A stretch of DNA of 64,000 bases. Origin: Pestalotiopsis fici W106-1. Lineage: Eukaryota > Ascomycota > Sordariomycetes > Amphisphaeriales > Sporocadaceae. Shown here one piece after another: positions 35,168-46,900 of the stretch. Position numbers and translations under genes: made by a program. Every line of letters starts with the position of its first letter. The first letter of the stretch is position 1. The DNA lies in NCBI RefSeq assembly GCF_000516985.1, contig NW_006917097.1:1240001-1304000 (forward strand), read 5' to 3'. The notes beneath the pieces were generated by a model. It ran no database searches and was not told the DNA's origin. It was given only the letters and a program-made list of their open reading frames with translations.

Positions 35168-37183
35168 TCATACTTTCCGCCGCACCAATCCCTTGAAAAA
35201 GTCGAAACTGTTTTCATCACTCTGGAGTGCCCACATCTTACCCGTCGGCTTGTCGTCACTGTTCAGTTCCTCTGCCATCAACATGCCCCAGTCTCTGGTG
35301 ATACCAACAATCCTAGCCCTGACGCCGCCCTCGGCCTCGAGGGTCACTATCTGCCGGCCGTGAAGCCAGTGTGTGTAGTATTTTCGTTCCATCTCGGTGC
35401 TGAAGCCTGTTCGCACAAATTCGCCATAGAGAACCTCGAGCCGGGTGAGAATCCTGGCAATTAGCCTTTCGATCCTAAAGGGTGGCAGATGACTGGGCAG
35501 CAAAGCGTCCAGCGAAGTTGTAGGCCGGCCATTGGTGGTGTTGATGCCAATGCCAAGGACAATCTGGTACGATCCGGCCGAGTAGGCGCAGTTACTTAGA
35601 ATACCGCCAATCTTGACGTACTGAGGTGCATCATCGCCGGCATGGCGCGGATCCAGCGCGTAAATGTCGTTGGGCCACTTGAGCTTTACCGGCAACTTGT
35701 CGTAGCCCTTGTCGTAGCTCTTGACGGCCTCGACAATGGCCACGGCGGCGAGGTACTGGATAAAGACAATGGGCCGGCTCGCGGCCAGGTGCGCCGGGTG
35801 GTTGATGACGGTCGACATGATGAGGGAGCCCGCGGGAGCGACCCAGACATTGTTGCCACGGCCGCGGCCGGCGATCTGCGTTGTGGCGGCAAGCGTGAAG
35901 CCTGTCGGTAGCTGGGAGAGCAGCTTGTAATTCTTCTCCAGCAGGGTGTTTGTGCTCGTAACCACCTCACCGTACATGAACTGGTCACCCCAGGTCCGGG
36001 CCTCTCTGTCAATCTCGCGGTACGACTTGAGACCCGAGTAAAAGACATGGTGGTTAAAGTAGGGCGTCTCCTTGGTGTCGGGCCACGTCTCGTCGTGGAT
36101 CAAGACGCGTTTGGTGATTGTGGAATAGTCAATGATGCCTTCGCCATTGGCAGGTTGGTTGTCGTGCGAGAGCGTCCGCTTGAGAGCTTCCATGTTCCAC
36201 TTTGTATCCGGTTTCTCGAGGTGAAAGGTATCGTGTTCTCCTTTAATGTACTCTTCGCCGTCTTCTCTCGTAATGGCTTCTTCCAAGCCGTGCAGCAAGT
36301 CGTCTACATCGCTGCTGTTGAAAGCGGAGAGGTGCATGCGCGAGAGCGAGGGAACACCAGTGGTCTCTTGGTTAACCTCAAGCCCGAGCTTGACGAGACA
36401 GGCCTTGAGAAATGTAGCGCGGTCCTTGTCCGCTGCCTTGAGAGTGGCAATCAAATCATCGTAACCCGGAACATCGTTCTGCGGACTCAAATTGGCCGGT
36501 GCAAATTCCGGGTGCGGTCCCGTGAGCAGAGCAGATCCCATGCCCACTTTGCAATATACCAACGCCGCCTTCTTTTCGCCACCATCGACGGCTATCTCGT
36601 CAGCATAGCTGGCAAGAACCTGATATTCGTCGGTTCCATTCGACGGGGGCACAAAGACACCACCCCCGTTGTAGTAGGAGAGCACCTCGTCGGGGAGAGC
36701 GCCAGCCTCCTTGAAAGCATCCCGATCAACTCTCAACCTGGCCACCCTGGCGCCCTTTTCGCTGTGATACTGAAAGCCTTTGAATGCACCACCTCGGCAG
36801 ATTCCTGGAAAAAAGGCCAGTTCCCTCGGGCCTACCACTTCCATGCCACGATTACCGACTTCGAACTCGCACTTCTTGCTTCCGTAGTACCCGCCGGCGC
36901 AAAATCCAAGATATGCGCCTCCCCTACGCACATACTGCGCTATAATGGCATTCCCGGCGCCGTTGAGGACGCGGCAGTAACCGAGGTCTGCGCCGCCCGG
37001 AAAGACGAGCAATGCGCAGGTCGAGGGCCACGGCTCCTTGAGCAGGGCGGTCTCGTTGATGGGTATGACAGCATAGTAGTTGGGTGCTAGCAGGCGGCGC
37101 AGTGTGTAAATGGCATGTTTGACGGACTCTACTGTCGTGCCCGTACCCGTATATACGAGCACGTTGAGCTTCCGAGGCGCCAT
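35168..37183 (-). CDS. BPL1: Biotin-protein ligase (holocarboxylase synthetase)
   Basis: Single exon, 671 residues from the ATG at 37183 (MAPRKLNVLVYTGTGTT). The N-terminal half is the glutamine-amidotransferase-like domain of fungal Bpl1 (LVFPGGADLGY, GGAYLGFCAGGYYG). The C-terminal half is the ligase: GEVVTSTNT, the biotinyl-AMP loop GRGRGNNVWVAP, KLKWPNDIY with the catalytic lysine, and the KIGGIL strand. It attaches biotin to acetyl-CoA and pyruvate carboxylases. An in-frame ATG at 37267 would add 28 residues (MKFSVFSFLTAHTRLSD...), basic and hydroxylated, possibly a mitochondrial presequence from a longer transcript. Confidence 0.93.
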   Translation of the reverse strand: MAPRKLNVLVYTGTGTTVESVKHAIYTLRRLLAPNYYAVIPINETALLKEPWPSTCALLVFPGGADLGYCRVLNGAGNAIIAQYVRRGGAYLGFCAGGYYGSKKCEFEVGNRGMEVVGPRELAFFPGICRGGAFKGFQYHSEKGARVARLRVDRDAFKEAGALPDEVLSYYNGGGVFVPPSNGTDEYQVLASYADEIAVDGGEKKAALVYCKVGMGSALLTGPHPEFAPANLSPQNDVPGYDDLIATLKAADKDRATFLKACLVKLGLEVNQETTGVPSLSRMHLSAFNSSDVDDLLHGLEEAITREDGEEYIKGEHDTFHLEKPDTKWNMEALKRTLSHDNQPANGEGIIDYSTITKRVLIHDETWPDTKETPYFNHHVFYSGLKSYREIDREARTWGDQFMYGEVVTSTNTLLEKNYKLLSQLPTGFTLAATTQIAGRGRGNNVWVAPAGSLIMSTVINHPAHLAASRPIVFIQYLAAVAIVEAVKSYDKGYDKLPVKLKWPNDIYALDPRHAGDDAPQYVKIGGILSNCAYSAGSYQIVLGIGINTTNGRPTTSLDALLPSHLPPFRIERLIARILTRLEVLYGEFVRTGFSTEMERKYYTHWLHGRQIVTLEAEGGVRARIVGITRDWGMLMAEELNSDDKPTGKMWALQSDENSFDFFKGLVRRKV

Positions 37184-37544
37184 GGTCAGCACGCGGCCAA
37201 TTGGGCGAGTATGGACGTCTGAGAGGCGAGTATGTGCGGTGAGAAAAGAGAAAACCGAAAATTTCAAAAGTACGATCAGTCAAATGTGAATATGAACCAA
37301 TTGGCTAAATTGCGCAATGGAAACCAATTCTCATGTCCAGCTGATCTGCGCCGTCTATTCTCTCAACGATGGGAATCCCCAACAGCTCGGCCTGGCTGAG
37401 GTGAATCCACAGCGGAAGCCCGCGGACCTCAACGGCAAAAAGAATAATGACTGGGGCCGCCCCAAAGCCCGCTAACAATAGACAAGCCGCGCTCTTGTTT
37501 TCGGTACCCGAATCACCTTCACCCCATTCTGATACACCACAACC
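37184..37544. promoter_or_regulatory. Shared divergent promoter between BPL1 and the CX9C gene
   Basis: 361 bp separating two divergent starts. No gene lies inside apart from the possible N-terminal extension of BPL1 (to 37267). Its compactness suggests a bidirectional promoter; no specific binding site could be assigned. Confidence 0.5.
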
Positions 37545-38046
37545 ATGTCCAACGAAGAGAGCAAGCAACAGGCTGCGGCTGCAGTTGATGATGACGAGCC
37601 TGATGAGTGGTAAGCTGCAAATTTATCTTTTGCAGAATCTCTGCAGGCAAGCAAACTTGCCGCCCAAATGTCAAAAGGCTGATGGATCAACGTGGCGATA
37701 TGCAGGGACAAGCGGATCTTCAGCACCGGATGCGCAGGTACGAAAACCAGTTCAATGGAACCCCGGCTTCTTTTGCTAGGGAAGCTGAATATGAGCTTTG
37801 AGATGAACTTACACTCTCGACTGTATAGATGAGAACATGAAAATGACTGATTGTTATTTTGAAAAGAAGGACTGGCGAGCTTGCAAAAAAGAGGTGAGTG
37901 TATATACTCCCCTAGTCGTCCAACATTGACCTGGCTGCTCTTGTAAATGCAATTCAGCTTACACCCGAGTTACTCAGATGGAGATATTCAAAGAATGTTG
38001 GAAGAGAAATAACAACGACGAGCGGACGTCTACAAAGGATGCATAG
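37545..38046 (+). CDS. COA4: Twin CX9C mitochondrial protein, Coa4/Cmc3-like
   Basis: Four tiny exons, 37545-37609, 37706-37737, 37829-37893 and 37978-38046, give 76 residues; the second exon is only 32 nt. The protein starts with an acidic DDDEPDEWDKRI segment. Four cysteines follow: TGCADENMKMTDC, CYFEKKDWRAC and CKKEMEIFKEC, so two CX9C pairs are spaced by nine residues. This is the coiled-coil-helix-coiled-coil-helix fold oxidised by Mia40 in the mitochondrial intermembrane space. The DWRACKKEM pattern resembles Coa4/Cmc3, needed for cytochrome c oxidase assembly. Spliced reading is required; no single frame shows it. Divergent from BPL1 and just upstream of the mitochondrial MGM101 gene. 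Confidence 0.85.
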
Positions 38047-38457
38047 ATGCCGCGCCTTTCAAAATCCAAATCTTGTACAAAACAACAAATCAATTCCCAT
38101 TTCTCCTCATAACATGTCAAAGTCATTAGCATCATGATACTCCAACGACTGGTTTGGCAGCAATTTCAGTCTCTCCAATGCTACGCATGGGGCGAGCTCA
38201 GTGCTTGGCGCCCACTAGAGCGCTAAATGAACACAGATCTCGGCCCGCATTGGCCCGGCCACGGTGCCTGGGCTGTGCACGACCCTGCTGCTAGCTTTGG
38301 CATTACAAGGCAGATGCCGTCACCAAAATTTCCTATCGTGAATACCTTTCAACGCCTGGATTTGAGAATCGCCTCGTACTTCCCCTCTCATTTTCCTACA
38401 TTGCCGCCATTCTTTTTTTTTTCTGTTCCCATTTTCTTCTCCTTAGAATAAGTCAAA
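38047..38457. other. Intergenic, promoter of MGM101 homologue
   Basis: 411 bp, with a pyrimidine-rich tract (ttctttttttttt) at about 38410-38425 close to the next start, common in fungal promoters of strongly expressed genes. Confidence 0.5.
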
Positions 38458-39403
38458 ATGGCTTCTACAGCCTCGATACCACTGCGACTCGCCGGCAGAC
38501 AAATCAGACTTGCATCGCGACCCTCGAGAACATTTGTATCTGCTGCGAAAACAAAAACAGCTCCCACCTCTACAGCCTCGCGGCCCGCCGCCATCCCTTC
38601 AAAAACCTCTTCGAGACCTGCAACCTCGGCGACTACATCTCGAGCATCTCCAGCAGCCGCCAAGCCAGCCGCAGCCGCCGCCTCAGCAGCGCCCACCTCG
38701 CCTCCCGCTGGCGCGCCGGGCTCCCACACTCCCGTACCTCAAGTATCTGGTGAACCACTACCAGACGTGCCCTCGTCGGCGCGAAGCGACCCTGCAGGCG
38801 CGCCCATTGACTGGTCCTCGTCATTTCACGGTCTGGGCACGGCAACCTTTGGCCCCGAAGTCGCAACGGTCCTGCAAGCGCCGCTCGACGCCGACGATAT
38901 CGAGGTCAAGCCCGACGGCATCCTCTACCTGCCCGAGATCAAGTACCGGAGAGTGCTAAACGCCGCCTTTGGCCCAGGAGGATGGGGTTTGGCGCCTAGA
39001 GGAGATTTGCAGATCCAGGACAGGCTCGTGTATAGGGATTACGCATTGATTGCCCATGGAAGGTGAGAAGCTCCTCCTTGACATGTTTCGATATTACCAT
39101 GACAACAAAGGCATACTAAATATGGATCCGTCTAGGTTTATCGGCCAAGCACGAGGAGAGATGCAGTATTTCAACGAGGACGGAATCTCGACGGCAGCCG
39201 AAGGATGCAAATCCAATGCTTTGATGCGGTGCTGCAAGGACCTGGGTATTGCTTCGGAACTATGGGACCCACGCTTTATTCGCAAATTCATGAAGTCTCA
39301 TGCGCAGCAGGTCTGGGTCGAGCATGTGACGACCAAGAAGAAGAAGCAAATCTGGCTGCGGAAAGACGACGAGGTGCGATACCCATTCAAAAAGACGAAT
39401 TAA
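38458..39403 (+). CDS. MGM101: Mitochondrial genome maintenance protein Mgm101
   Basis: Two exons, 38458-39062 and 39136-39403, 290 residues. The start gives a mitochondrial presequence rich in Arg, Ser and Ala ([18 protein letters not shown]). A long low-complexity Ala/Pro/Ser stretch runs to about residue 110. The conserved core then follows, with [49 protein letters not shown] and [14 protein letters not shown]. Mgm101 is a Rad52-like single-strand annealing protein in mitochondrial nucleoids, needed for mtDNA repair and maintenance. The intron lies right after HGR and joins in frame. The Lys-rich C-terminal tail ([12 protein letters not shown]) is typical. Confidence 0.93.
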
Positions 39404-39868
39404 TGACTAGAGGATCTTTCATCAAGAGCATCTTTGCGCCAATGATCAAGACTGGGATCTTGAGCATGTGAAATACACACCAAGTGGAACATGTACGATA
39501 CGGAGGATTACATATGGGAACATTTATCCAGCAAATGGAGGTATCAACAACGGCACAAGGCGTCACGCATATGGAGTTGGCCCTTGGTGCACGCAATTAG
39601 TCCGGTTCGGCGCGGACGATAGACGAAGCTGGTCATCATAGAATAATGATACAAGCGCACATGATAGTGCAGCCCTCTTCTCAGTATTGATCAGTAAAGT
39701 CGCTGCTGCCTTCCTCACTGCATGTTACAGTCAAGCGTCCAGCAAGTCGACAGTGGTAGAAATGAATGGTGTAAGCATAAAACTCCCAACGCCCCTATTC
39801 CTGACCCCAACCATGATGACCTCGTAACCGGGAGCGGATACATTGCCCCGGTCAAAGTTCTAGTAGTA
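39404..39868. other. Intergenic between convergent genes
   Basis: 465 bp where the MGM101 and REEP-family genes end towards each other. It should hold both terminators. No gene seen. Confidence 0.5.
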
Positions 39869-40999
39869 CTATTTCGCAAACTCGTTTGAGGGCGTTTGAG
39901 GGTGTGAAGGCGTAGGCGTATCCGCGCCGGTGGTACTACCCCAACCCAAGAAACTCCAAGGACCCTTACCACTGGCGCTTCGATCCGTCGGAGGCCTTCT
40001 CTGCCTCACCTCCTCCTCCAAATCTTCCTCGGCTCCGCTCTCGGCCTCGATCTTTTCAAAGTCGACCTCACTTCGACTTTTGCTGAGAGCGCTCCACATG
40101 CTCTGCCCGCTAGGCGGCCTAGATGTACCTGAAGCGTGTCCCTCGCCTCCGTCAAGGCTCATGCTCGGAAGCCTCTGCTCCGCTCCTGCTGCCTGACGCT
40201 CCTGCTCGGATTTTTCCAGCTGATTAGCCTCCTTCTCCAGTGCTGTCATCAAGAACGAGAGTTTCTCCCGCTGGTTTGCGATAAAGTTCATCTTCTCACC
40301 CGCTCCTCGAATGTTGTCTGGAATCAAGTTGCCACTGGTCGGCATATCTGCATCCCTCTTGGCACCGCCGTATGCGCCTGCGCCGGCAGATCCAAGAGCG
40401 CTGACTCCAGTGGCAGCGCTGACAGCTCCCGCCAGCATGTTGTAAAAGTCCTGGCCGGCGCCCGTGGCCGAACCTCCCACGTTGCCCCATTTGGCCGTCG
40501 GCACGCTGAACCTAGCGAGCAGCGACTGCGTATAGGTCTGCGGCGCCTCCTTGGCGCGGACGTCGGCGCCCTGCTCTTCTTCGCGGGTGGGTGGCATGCC
40601 CAGAACCTTGGTCTTGAGCATCTCGATGGCTTGTTTGAGGTAGGCCATGCCGGCAGCCTTGAGGCGGTCGTGCGCGCTGGCGATAAAGTCCTCGATCTGG
40701 GTTTCGTTGTCTTCGAGGTACGGGTGCAGGTAGGTCTCGTACAGGTGGCGGGCGCCCTGGGTCTGGGGAAGGACTAGATAGAGCAGGAAGAGCAGTCGTA
40801 TATAGGCGTAAAAGGGCACCCAGACGAGGATGAACTCGAACCACGACTCAACCAGCAGAGCGCACGATAATACCGACCAGTACATGAGCCATGGTGTCAG
40901 CTGCGCGGGGTCCGAGGTCTTGAGAGCCTTGTACGAGGCAAAGAGGGGAAAGAGGAAGGAGGCGATGGACGAGAGGATCTTGGGAAATATGTCAAACAT
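39869..40999 (-). CDS. Yop1/REEP (TB2/DP1/HVA22) family ER-shaping protein
   Basis: Intronless, 376 residues. The N-terminal 100 residues hold the TB2/DP1/HVA22 reticulon-like domain: paired hairpin helices (ILSSIASFLFPLFASY and the helices around WLMYWSVLSCALLVE), the conserved PFYAYIRLLFLLYLVLPQTQGA, and YETYLHPYL. Such proteins insert as wedges and curve tubular ER. The long C-terminal part is hydrophilic and low complexity, with a helix (NQREKLSFLMTALEKEANQLEK) that may form a coiled coil and an acidic stretch GAEEDLEEEV. The tail is much longer than in yeast Yop1 and closer to the long filamentous-fungal subfamily. Confidence 0.85.
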   Translation of the reverse strand: MFDIFPKILSSIASFLFPLFASYKALKTSDPAQLTPWLMYWSVLSCALLVESWFEFILVWVPFYAYIRLLFLLYLVLPQTQGARHLYETYLHPYLEDNETQIEDFIASAHDRLKAAGMAYLKQAIEMLKTKVLGMPPTREEEQGADVRAKEAPQTYTQSLLARFSVPTAKWGNVGGSATGAGQDFYNMLAGAVSAATGVSALGSAGAGAYGGAKRDADMPTSGNLIPDNIRGAGEKMNFIANQREKLSFLMTALEKEANQLEKSEQERQAAGAEQRLPSMSLDGGEGHASGTSRPPSGQSMWSALSKSRSEVDFEKIEAESGAEEDLEEEVRQRRPPTDRSASGKGPWSFLGWGSTTGADTPTPSHPQTPSNEFAK

Positions 41000-42474
41000 G
41001 GCTGACGGTGTTGTTTTTCCCTTGAGACCTCTCGAATTAAACTGTCGCTCGTCGGGGTATAGAGTGTAGGTATAGGTATCTAGGCGCTATTCGCTACGGC
41101 GAGTGGTGTTATCACGATAGCGCAATCGCGATAACCTATGGGTGTTTCTTTTGGCGTTCCGAACTGGGTAGAGCCAAGATAAGTACGGGGCAAGAGAATA
41201 GTAGCAGGATGATAATAAACGAAGGGAAAAAAACAACAATAACAATATCGGATCGGGTGAGACGGCATAAACTTTCAGACAAACCTGAGGCGCTGTGACT
41301 TTTAGGTGAGGCTTGGGCTTTCTAACCTACCCTGTCCCAGGCCAGCGACCAAAGTATGATGCTGAGGTGCCTGATGACGACGGTATCAATGAGGGCAGCT
41401 GACGAACGGGAGGAATGCGGAATGCGGGGCTGAGCTCCTTGGGTCCCCGGATGACCCCACGCTCGAGGGGTCTGGTAGCTTCAGCTTATCGCGCCTGACC
41501 ACTAACGCCCTCGACCACGAGTCGCAGGCTGATTTCTAGCGCTTGGTAGGTGAGGGGCAAAGGGGACTTTCTTACCGCGTAGCTGCTGTCTAGTTCCGTC
41601 GATAGCCTTTGTGCGTGGTTATGTCCGAAGATGAGGTGGTTCACCTAAATCATCACCTGGGTAATAAGCGATGTGATTCGGGCTGACGGTCGCTGAAACA
41701 TTACAGGGTTGTTTGAAGAATGCGTTGCCCGGTGCAAACAGACATCTTTTATACCCAGGATGCGAGTTGTAACTGCTGCTTCTTCATAATGGACAGATGT
41801 TCGCAAGCCTGAGTCCAAATCCATGTCCGATTTCATTTTGACAGCCTAGAAGCTATTTCAAAGCTATTACGCAGCCCCATGGCGGAACGAATCTTGGTGC
41901 CTATTCGCAATGGTTCCGTGTCCACTGTTGACACATTGTCTTTTGCGACAGGAAGGCTGTAATTGCGATCTCGGATTGAATGAATCCCAATTGCATCTTG
42001 ATGTAAGCACACTCTGGTTATGGGTAAATTGACACCGTCGCGAGCATGCAAAAACCGTCGCAATCATCAGGAGCATCGTCACCGAGAATTTCCAAGCTTC
42101 GAGAAGTATTCTAGGTTGCCCCTAGCAGGAAACGGTGATCTCGGGCACACGGCTCCATTATCACAAGCTCACACTATCAACGAACAAACCTCTGAGCAAG
42201 AAAGGTTTTATGACGAACGGTCCAATTTCATGCACATGAAATTTCATGTTTAGCTCTTGAGAAATCTCTTAAGGTTTGCCAAATAGCAATCAAGGCACCT
42301 GGTTTGGCAACCTTCCAGGCTTGACGCAACCAGGATATTCGGATATGGATCTACCATCCAACCAGGCCATCTTCTTTTTCCGCTGACGGGAACTGATACT
42401 GTGAGTACTGACCATGCCTCAGAATCGATAACATTGAAATTATTCCATCAACGTCAGATTTCTTGTCCTTGAGA
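41000..42474. other. Intergenic, no gene seen
   Basis: About 1.5 kb upstream of the REEP-family gene and downstream of the membrane protein on the same strand. Short frames only. Confidence 0.5.
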
Positions 42475-43110
42475 TCAAAGCTCAAACTCTTGATCCCCAT
42501 TATGAGCGCGAGTGCGGGAATGGGCAGCGCCCCGAACTCTATGCTTGATGAGTTGGCCGCACAGCATAAACACAAGAAGGAGGCCTAGCACAATGAGTTG
42601 GATGCCACTGACGACGAGATCAAATTCTATAATCGCAGCCAGACAACGATAGGTGCCTCTCAGATCTCTTTCCCCTGTGTCTCGAGTGCTAGTGTCCTGC
42701 TCCCAGCCGAGGATGTAATGAAGGGAAAAGGCAGCAAGAGTGATGTGAAGAGCTACAGCGGTGGCCAGTCCCATATTCTTGCAGCATTGTCTTGAGCCAC
42801 TGTCTTCGTCTTGACGCGTCATGTGCGATGTATTGACCTTGAGCAGCTTGCATAACAATAGATAGATGATCCAAAGCAGGGCGCATCCTGCTAGCAGTGC
42901 GTTGGCGAGAAAGAAGAGGAGGATACGACTCGAGCGCCTGTATTGCCGGGATGCGTCGGTGGAATCAACGATTGGTAGAGATGGTTGAATAATGTTCTTC
43001 ATCAACCAGTAGGCGTACGAATTGATGGAGACGTCGATGGCTAACACCATCAGGACAAAGATGACGACAATTACCCGCGAAGTTTTTCCCAATAGACTCT
43101 GACGTGCCAT
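42475..43110 (-). CDS. Hypothetical four-helix membrane protein
   Basis: Single exon, 211 residues. Four hydrophobic segments: VIVVIFVLMVLAIDVSI near residue 15, ILLFFLANALLAGCALLWIIY near 65, ATAVALHITLAAFSLHYIL near 115, and IQLIVLGLLLVFMLCGQLI near 175. Loops are charged, and the C-terminus is basic and His-rich. No known motif recognised. The layout resembles small fungal MARVEL-like or four-helix proteins, but no family can be claimed. It is transcribed away from the STAND-N gene. Confidence 0.55.
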   Translation of the reverse strand: MARQSLLGKTSRVIVVIFVLMVLAIDVSINSYAYWLMKNIIQPSLPIVDSTDASRQYRRSSRILLFFLANALLAGCALLWIIYLLLCKLLKVNTSHMTRQDEDSGSRQCCKNMGLATAVALHITLAAFSLHYILGWEQDTSTRDTGERDLRGTYRCLAAIIEFDLVVSGIQLIVLGLLLVFMLCGQLIKHRVRGAAHSRTRAHNGDQEFEL

Positions 43111-43970
43111 GATTTTCGACCACGAGAGGATGGTGCAGAGACAGTGTTCAGTGATTGCAAGCCGAGCTTAGCTTTCAACTTTCTCAAGACATGGAAGCAT
43201 TGAAGATGGGTGGAATCGCATTGTCTTGGGTATCAAGTCGGTGCTGTGAAATATGCTGACCTTCACACATATCCATGACTGAGGTTTTCAGAACTTATGC
43301 CTTCTACATGGGGAAAGAAATGTAAAAGTGTAAGGCAAAAAGATGTTGAATGACTACGTCCATGGCGAGGTTTGTTACTGAGGATTGGAGCGGCAGCCAA
43401 CATGGTCAACCTATTTCATCGATACCCATGTTGTAAATAGTACCTGCAGATTCTACTAACACGGAAACCACAGAGATTTCCGGAGTGTAATAAAGCCCCC
43501 CTCCCTCCTTACCAGTCAAGCAAGCTGTCAGATATGCACAAAGCTCTCCGACACAATTTGCCAACGTTATAACAAGTGCTTCTGTTCCATTCAAGCGTCT
43601 CATTCAATACCAACGTTGATATTAGCTATCAAAACACTGATAATTGGGCTCCGAAGGGGAACCTAAGTTCTCCCACAGTGCACTCAGTCTGTTAGATGCC
43701 CAAGAGAAATATATACCCACTATTTGTCGACAATTCCGAGCTCACGAGTATACTCGTCCCATTATTGGCTCATTCACGGCAACCAATCGCGATGCGCGTC
43801 AAGCATGCATTTGCATCAACCACTCATACAGCATTTCACTGCAGGCCAAGGTTTGACTGCGCCACGGAGGCAGATTGCAAGGCTCTGAGCATTCATACAA
43901 ACATATCCCCTCCTCAAAACACCGACTCGGAATGTGAATCCCACCCTTCGAATGCCTCGCTCAGTACACC
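43111..43970. other. Divergent intergenic region
   Basis: 860 bp between the membrane protein start and the STAND-N gene start. No supportable gene. Confidence 0.5.
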
Positions 43971-46900
43971 ATGGCCGATCCCATATCTTTGGTTGGGACG
44001 GCCGTTGGTGTTGCATCGTTTGCTCTTCAATTGTACTTTGGCATTTCCACCTATATCGAAAGGATTCGATGTCGGAAAGAGGATCTCGAGTCGGTCGAAC
44101 GACGGTTGCAGAGCTTTCGGGTATCAATCACCGCAATCGAGGCGGTTGAGCAGCGACTGCACAATGGCGTGCCCACAATCACCTCCCCGACACCACTTGC
44201 CGAGTGCATAGAAGGCTGCAAAGACGAACTTGTCGCCTTGAAAAGCTTTTGGGAAAAGTTCAACGGCCAAGGAATTCGCACTTCTGATTTGAGAGATAGA
44301 ATCAAAGAAAAGGCCCGGGAGATATCCTATCCGTTTCGTCGGGAGGACCTCTCTCGCCTGGAAGATCGCCTTGGCCAAGCCACTCAAATCTTGAATACAA
44401 GTCTACAAGCAATCCATGTGTATGGCTTTTCAAATGTCTTTCTCCTGCTTTCAAATCACTAACAATGTGAGGACAGAGATCTGGAGCTGTCAGAGGCTCA
44501 GAGTATTGATCTTATACGCGACGACACCCGAAGCATAGCGACTCGAATTGATCATGTTTCAAATACCTTGGAAATGGTTGGACAAGGTATTGGGGGCGCC
44601 TCTGGAAGATTAGATGGCATGTCAACAACATTGGCCTTGCTGTCGCAAAATTATCAAAGCACGCGCGACGCCAGCAGGCGCATAGAACAAGGTGTCGGGG
44701 CCCTACAAACCCATTATTCCGCCTTGCAAGAAGTCGTGAAGATGAATTCGGAGGAGCAGATGGCAGAGTTGCGGGAACTCATTCATATGCTGCGCGCATT
44801 GCATAGCAACATGCTAGGGCAACAGAACGTTTCGGAAACTCTCGTCAATCCATATCACACAGTATGCGATGGCTCCAAATTTGAAAATTCCGAGGTATCT
44901 CAGAGTTCTGGAGTATCGATGAGAATGCAATTGATGCCTCGCTCCAAACCATCTTCACAAGATCGACAACTACGCCAATCCGACTGGGAGCGTGTGCCCT
45001 TCTGTACCTGTGCTCATACGCACCCGAAATGGTTTATTTGGAATATATCAAAGTCATTGTGGTTTCAGGGCGATTTCCAGCGTTTCCGCCATCATCAAGC
45101 CTGTCCCATGGCAAAGGTACAGCACCTCAGGCATCAAAATAGCTCCCGACTTCGAGTCGAGATGGTCGGAATCATACAGTCATGGAGAACAAGCTTTGCA
45201 CTTGCTTGCGGCTTTGGAAATGGTATCGAAATTGCCCCTTCCATAGCTTGTGTCAGAGTGGTAGATGACAAGTCTCCTTTGGCATTGGCAAATCACATTA
45301 TACTACACGCTCGTGTGTGTGGCTCCATTGCGCAAACAAAAGTTTATGAAATCTTGTTTCAAAAGCTGAAGCAGCTCTATAGAGAAGGAAGAGCATCCTT
45401 GATGGATGTCCAGAAGAATGGTCTGAGTATCGTGGATTGTTTGGTTCTCGCTTTGAGCATGGTAAGTGGTATCCAAGGAGGTGTTCGAGAAGTGTGACTG
45501 ACCATGTTGTGTCAAGTGTGTATCTGAAGATGGCATAATGACGCAAGTGGGAACGGTATGCCAGTTTTTGAACTACATATCAGAGTTTGGTGGACGGTTA
45601 AAACTTGCTTGCAGGTGGGCCTTATGTATGAAATACTTTGAAAGAAACCCCTCCTGACATTCCACAGGCCGACTTCGTGGGACGTCCTACTCATGGTTCT
45701 CTGGCGCCTAGAGAACGGGCGAACGAACGAGAATGCGGACGGCATTGTCGCTTGTCGTCGACTGATGAAAAGCTTCTCAGACGTTGGATGTGATATCGAG
45801 GAATCATCCGTTATCCATAAGCAGCAGGGCAGCGGTTGGGGATTGTTCTATGAAGTAACAGCTTTCAGATACACGAGCAATCTTACAGGTAAGCGTCATT
45901 TTCTAATTTTCACAGCCATCAACTGACAGAGTCAGAATACATTTCTTCCCCAGTTCAAGCAGCCATTCAGGAGCGGGACTATGAAAAGCTCCAAGAAGCA
46001 CTTTGCAAGAATCCAGCACACCTAAAGCGCCGCTTGATGCCACTAAATCTCGGGGTCTTGGCCATTTCAATCACTTGGCCACGCGGTCTCAAGCTAATGG
46101 TGAATACTTTGAAGGAAAATGACATGGTTGAAGACCAATTATTCGAAATTGCCCAAGCACTGAGCTTTGCCGCACATTGCTACCGCGAACGCCTCCTGTC
46201 AGAAGCCGCCACAAAGAGAAACATTGACAAGCCTTGTGAGCATATTGGATGCACCGAGGTTTTGCAACCATTACTGGACCTCGGGATTCCATGCGACTAT
46301 CACACAAAAGTAGACTACTCGATGCTTTTCTGGGAGTGCGAGTATGGGCAAAAGATGTTGTTAATGAAATTGAAGGCGCAGCGGGATGAACTCAGCCGCC
46401 TTGCAAGACAGCATCTCGACCCTGACATTCTCTCAAGCTTTCGAATAACTGAGCATACTGTTCTAGATGCGGAAGCGGGCCATATCTGTCAACAGCTCGA
46501 GGCTCACCATGTTCGTATTCCTGGGTTACTTTGTGTTCCTTTAAGTTGGCATTCCGTTTACAAGGAGCTTCGCTGCGAGGCCGCTCCTGTTACTCTTCTC
46601 CAAGCCATATGGGATGCTGGTTTTCATGATCTTGGAGCCGACGATATTGTCAGTCATGCCTTGTGTTCAAATCCATCCTGCATGGAATGGTTTCTGGACC
46701 ATGGTATCAACCTTGAGCACACTCTTGAAACGTCCGAGGGATCTTTCTCAGTTGCTCATCTTTCGGCTGCTGCTATTGCCATGTCACTGCGTTACACTCA
46801 CAAGGCCAAGCGAAACAACTCTGGGCTTTTCGAATATGTTTCGCGCTTACGAAAAACCGACATGGTTGACAAATGTGGCTGTCATTGCTCGCCTGCCGGG

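Noticed and set aside
36047..37090. 347-residue plus-strand open frame antisense to the biotin ligase
   Set aside because: It is a shadow of the strongly supported ligase coding sequence.
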